In this document: positions 60,952 to 64,000 of the stretch, piece after piece
Layout of the letters: each line of letters opens with the position of its first letter
Position numbering within the stretch: the stretch's first letter is position 1
Origin: Proteromonas lacertae
Taxonomy: Eukaryota > Sar > Bigyra > Opalinata > Proteromonadidae
Direction of reading: 5' to 3'
Length of the DNA stretch: 64,000 nucleotides
NCBI GenBank assembly: GCA_002245135.1
Contig: NGBS01000309.1
Coordinates: forward strand, 45,904 to 109,903
The notes under the pieces: generated by a model
The model's database searches: none
Told to the model about the DNA's origin: nothing
What the model saw: only the letters and a program-made list of their open reading frames with translations
Position numbers and translations under genes: made by a program

Positions 60952-61033
60952 TAACCCGTACCAGACTATTCTTAGGTGCTTCTACAGGTAAGAATAAGCG
61001 ATTTGAGTGTAAATTAGTTTTTGGTACGGGTTA
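60952..61033. repeat. Short inverted repeat
   Basis: TAACCCGTACCA (60952-60963) and TGGTACGGGTTA (61022-61033) are exact reverse complements separated by 58 bases. The arms are unusually G+C-rich for this genome. The repeat lies at the boundary between the dymeclin gene and the run of small genes to the right. It could be a hairpin, paired protein-binding sites, or the remnant of a small element. Confidence 0.55.
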
Positions 61034-61178
61034 TACTGGAGGAAGCGGTGAGTTTAAATTTCTTTATATATTTTAGTGTATGAGTAATTTTATGGGTTAA
61101 AATTTTTTCTTTTGTTTTTTGTATATAATTTCATTTAACTTTTTCTTATTGTTATTTATCAATCATAATTTCAAAAAA

Positions 61179-61520
61179 ATGTCAAGAATTTGGATCGAGA
61201 ATGTTAATATAGAAGATAGAAATAAGCGTGAAGATGAAGACTTTGAAAGAATCTATGCAATCATTGAAAGTGAAGTAGCTAGAATAGTAGCTGAGCCACC
61301 TCCAGTAGTAATGTGGTATACTTCTGATACAGCTGATGAGGATGACAGAAAGTATGAAGAATGGCGTGCAATTCATAAACCAACCAGAGTAGCACAAGCA
61401 ACCATACGCCCTAGAAAATGGGTTGATCCTGAAGAAGAGCGCAGAAAAACAAAGATGTTAAAGCGTTATGGTATTGATGAAAAAAACATCATTGAAGAAA
61501 GACTAAGATTTCATAACTAA
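61179..61520 (+). CDS. Hypothetical protein, 113 residues
   Basis: The first ATG after a T-rich leader starts MSRIWIENVNIEDRNKRE. The protein is highly charged, with an acidic helix ('EDEDFERIYAIIESEVARIV'), a Pro-Pro-containing middle ('EPPPVVMWYTSDTADEDD') and a basic end ('EEERRKTKMLKRYGIDEKN'). It has no introns, signal peptide or membrane segment. Its codons are somewhat less A+T-biased than those of upstream genes. I do not recognise a family. It is the first of at least four small same-strand genes. Confidence 0.55.
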   Translation: MSRIWIENVNIEDRNKREDEDFERIYAIIESEVARIVAEPPPVVMWYTSDTADEDDRKYEEWRAIHKPTRVAQATIRPRKWVDPEEERRKTKMLKRYGIDEKNIIEERLRFHN

Positions 61521-61648
61521 TTCTTAAATCATTGGTTTTAATTGAATTTTTGTTATTTGATTGGCTGAATAGAAATAAACATAATATTACATAATTCTTT
61601 TCATTCATAAATTTCTTGCGATTTTTGAAATAATCTACATAAATTAAA

Positions 61649-62237
61649 ATGAGTGATATACAAAACGAATTAGATGCTAATATTGAAAAACACTTACAAG
61701 AAGGTGAAATGTATGAGAATGATATGTCTGAAGTAAAATCATTAATTATTAAAGTATTCAAGGATATGTTGGATGGTATGTATTCTGTGATTGAAGAGTA
61801 TGAAGATGATCCAGAATGGAGTGAACAACCAGGTGATGATATTGATATAACAATGGAAGAAGAAGAAGAAGTGAAGGAAGAAAAACAAAGCGAATCTAAA
61901 CCTAAAAAAAAGAAAGGATATAACAAAGTTAGATCCAGATTCACAGATATGTAGTACTTGTGGTAAGAAGAAAGCTAATGATGAATTTGGTTATAAGAGT
62001 GAAGGTGTATTCTATAAATCTTGTACAGAGTGTAGAAATAAGAAGAAGAGAAGATATGAAGAAGTAAAGAAAGGAAGTGATAATAGTGGAGAAGATAAGA
62101 AGCGTAAAGTAGAGAATAGTTCCACTGCCGAGGGTCGACCAAAGGTAGATATTGCTAAAGTAGATTGTTCTACAAGTCCTATCCCGGGGGTAGCTACAGT
62201 AGATCTAACTACATCACCTACCTGTATAATTAATTAA
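61649..62237 (+). CDS. Hypothetical protein with Cys4 zinc-ribbon-like motif
   Basis: It starts MSDIQNELDANIEKHLQEGE with an acidic N-terminal half ('EEYEDDPEWSEQPGDDID'). After a lysine run near 61906-61914 the frame must change by one base, most simply because the run of eight A is miscounted. The rest then reads 'DPDSQICSTCGKKKANDEFG' and 'YKSCTECRNKKKRRYEEVKK', a CxxC...CxxC motif of a kind seen in many small zinc-binding proteins. A Ser/Thr/Pro-rich tail ends at 62237. Without the frame change the product stops at 61954 and lacks the cysteines. Nucleic-acid binding is a guess. A less A+T-rich patch lies near 62130-62190. Confidence 0.5.
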
Positions 62238-62301
62238 CTTTTGGTTTAAAATTCATTTTTATATTTCTATACGTTTTTATATATAAATAATTTCACATAA
62301 T

Positions 62302-62685
62302 ATGCCATATAATTCATCATTAGTTATGTTAGGTGATATGAAAGATACTTTAAATGGTTTGAAACAAGAACTGTATATTTTATTAGGTTGTGTAGTTCTA
62401 TGGGTTCTTTATAAATGCAAGAGAATATGTGCATGGTGTTATCATAAAGCCTGTCCTCCAGAATTAAGTGAAATATTAGCTGAGCCAGAACCTGCTGTTC
62501 AATTAGCATTAAGAAAATCTACTATTGTTTCTGCTATTCCATTTACTTTAACACCTGAAAATAGTAGAATAAATTCTAGAAATGTTAGTGATAATGAAGA
62601 TGAAGAACCATTAGAAACAGAAATAGAAATTATTCCTATTAATAAACCTGAGATTGAAATTCAAAAACCATTCATAAATATTTAA
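62302..62685 (+). CDS. Hypothetical single-pass membrane protein, 127 residues
   Basis: It starts MPYNSSLVMLGDMKDTLNGL. One hydrophobic helix ('LYILLGCVVLWVLYKC', about residues 28-43) is followed by a Cys-rich, basic segment ('CKRICAWCYHKACPP') that could be palmitoylated next to the membrane. An acidic and Ile-rich tail ends 'EIEIQKPFINI'. The short extracellular or lumenal N-terminus lacks a cleavable signal, so a signal-anchor topology is likely. No introns. No family is recognised. Confidence 0.55.
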   Translation: MPYNSSLVMLGDMKDTLNGLKQELYILLGCVVLWVLYKCKRICAWCYHKACPPELSEILAEPEPAVQLALRKSTIVSAIPFTLTPENSRINSRNVSDNEDEEPLETEIEIIPINKPEIEIQKPFINI

Positions 62686-62869
62686 TTTTATATATAGACT
62701 TTTTTCGTAATTTGATTTTTGAAAGTTATTTTTTGTACCCCCTTAAAAAATTACATAAAGAAAAACCGTTTTATTTTTCATTCACACTTTTCTTACTCAT
62801 TTTCAGTATTTTATTTTTTGCTTTTTTTTACCTTAATAGAAAATTAATTATTCAATCATTCAATCAAAA

Positions 62870-64000
62870 ATGCCAAGCAGACAGAGTCAAACAACCAACC
62901 AATTCAGAATTATGCTCCCAGCTTCCATTAAAGGGACAGGCTTATGAGTTCTATCAGAAAGTGAGTCGTAACATCCAGCATTTAAAGACATTTTGCGACG
63001 AAATGTATATTCAAAGTTTGGCTTATGATGACAGCAAAAAATCAAAGAAGAAGCAAAGTCCACCACAATTCAACTATATCGAATTAGAGAAGTCAGCTAC
63101 AGCAGTTTATTATTGCTTTTCATGTAAGTTTGATAATCAGAAGTTAATTCCCATTAAACATCTAGAGACATTAGATCAAAATGAGTATATGAATTTATAC
63201 TTTAGTGACGAAGAGATGAAGAGTATAGTAAAACCAGATGTAAAACAGATTAAACCTTTTATTCAACCTCAGTTAAAACAACAACAACAACCACAACAAG
63301 AACCACCACCACCAACTGTACCTCAAAAACCTAAAAGAGTTTATAAAAGGAAGAACTGATACTGTAAAGAAACCTAAAACAAAAGCAGTTATTGATAGTG
63401 ATGATGAATTAATTCATTTAAAGAAAAGAAAGATTGTTAAGGATTCTGATTTTGTTGACGAACCAGTGGGTATAATGTGAAAGATACTGAATCAAGAACA
63501 TCTGCTGATGATTTATTAAGTAGCCAAAGTCCTACCTTTACACCTCCAATGTCACCAAGGTCTGGATACTACACTTCTTGATGTTACTGATATTGATATA
63601 CTGGATGCTGAATTGAAATATTTTAATGCTGAAATAACTAAAAAAGATGAAGAAAAACAAAAAAGAGATAGAAGAGAAAATTAAGCATCAAGATGCAGAG
63701 AGAAAGAAACAAGAAGATGAAGAAAAAAAGAAAAAACAACAAGAAGAAGAAAGAGTTAGAAAAGTACAAGAAGAAGCAGAGAGAAAGAGAAAACAAGAAG
63801 AAGCAGAAAAGAAAAGAAAAGAAGAATTAGTGGTTATTAAGAATGCTTCAAGAAGAAGAGAATATGAGACAACAAGAAGAGTTAAGAAAGAAATGGGTAT
63901 TAGAACAAAAGAGACAAATGGAAGAAAAGATGAAAAAAGAAAACGATGAATTAGAAAAGAAGAAAAAAAAAAAAAAAAAGAAGATGGAATGAAGAGTTTA
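62870..64000 (+). CDS. Coiled-coil protein, frame interrupted, runs off the window
   Basis: An ATG at 62870 opens MPSRQSQTTNQFRIMLPASI and joins, after a one-base change near 62930, to 'QAYEFYQKVSRNIQHLKTFC', 'YIELEKSATAVYYCFSCKF', Gln/Pro runs ('QPQLKQQQQPQQEPPPP'), and then acidic and Lys-rich segments. From about 63640 the translation is an almost pure Glu/Lys/Arg/Gln coiled coil ('EEERVRKVQEEAERKRKQEE'). At least five further one-base frame changes occur between 63340 and 63850, mostly at runs of A or G. Either the sequence is poor here or the gene is decaying. An alternative reading of the 5' part continues upstream with a hydrophobic stretch (62755-62850) but has no ATG. Function unknown. 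Confidence 0.45.

Noticed and set aside
1-64000. Retroelements, virus-derived genes, autonomous transposons or CRISPR arrays
   Set aside because: I looked for reverse transcriptase, integrase, transposase and capsid-like motifs and for regularly spaced repeats and recognised none. The CCHC knuckles at 43390-43740 belong to a spliced host gene with no polymerase or protease nearby.

Overview
The window is strongly A+T-rich eukaryotic DNA with dense genes on both strands, standard stop codons and many very short GT-AG introns, most of them 25 to 50 bases with a cluster at about 29. Homologues of dynein regulatory complex subunit 10 and of CFAP97/Hemingway point to an organism that builds a motile flagellum. 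Leucine-rich-repeat proteins, a polyketide synthase, a class C receptor and a protein-kinase-B-like kinase with PH domains suit a free-living or amoeboflagellate protist. I cannot fix the lineage from sequence alone.

Layout. A leucine-rich-repeat gene running in from the left edge (1-2080) is followed on the minus strand by a large polyketide synthase whose C-terminus is a PLP-dependent alpha-oxoamine synthase (2133-9970). After a gene-poor kilobase come a Tat-SF1/CUS2-like splicing factor (11187-12454), a second leucine-rich-repeat gene (13143-15337) and a RUN-WW-PX-Rubicon-homology protein (15443-19091). Three tandem plus-strand genes for N-myristoylated SPRY-like proteins share a promoter block (19111-21935). 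Then come an SSUH2-like zinc protein, a 5 kb nucleotidyltransferase-like/ankyrin gene, an unrecognised helical protein, a small membrane protein, a CFAP97-like protein, a foldback element, a hypothetical gene, a tRNA-like remnant and a tRNA-Gly (22028-33967).

The right half holds a DENN protein with an inserted PDZ-like domain (34251-37881), a Cecr5-type HAD protein, a PH-PH-kinase, DRC10, a CCHC zinc-knuckle protein, and the largest gene: a class C receptor with nine tandem periplasmic-binding-protein-like modules ahead of one seven-helix domain (43893-55801). A divergent Sec24-like COPII protein, dymeclin, and a run of small unrecognised genes (61179-64000) end the window.

Several genes concern membrane trafficking (Sec24-like, dymeclin, DENN, RUN/PX/Rubicon-homology) and others signalling (receptor, kinase, myristoylated proteins). 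I see no operon-like functional grouping, only close head-to-head pairs. Several otherwise well-conserved genes are interrupted by single-base changes of frame, often at short homopolymers, so some breaks are probably assembly errors. The most unusual items are the nine-module receptor, the polyketide synthase-oxoamine synthase fusion, the myristoylated SPRY-like cluster with its shared promoter, and two unusual multidomain trafficking proteins.
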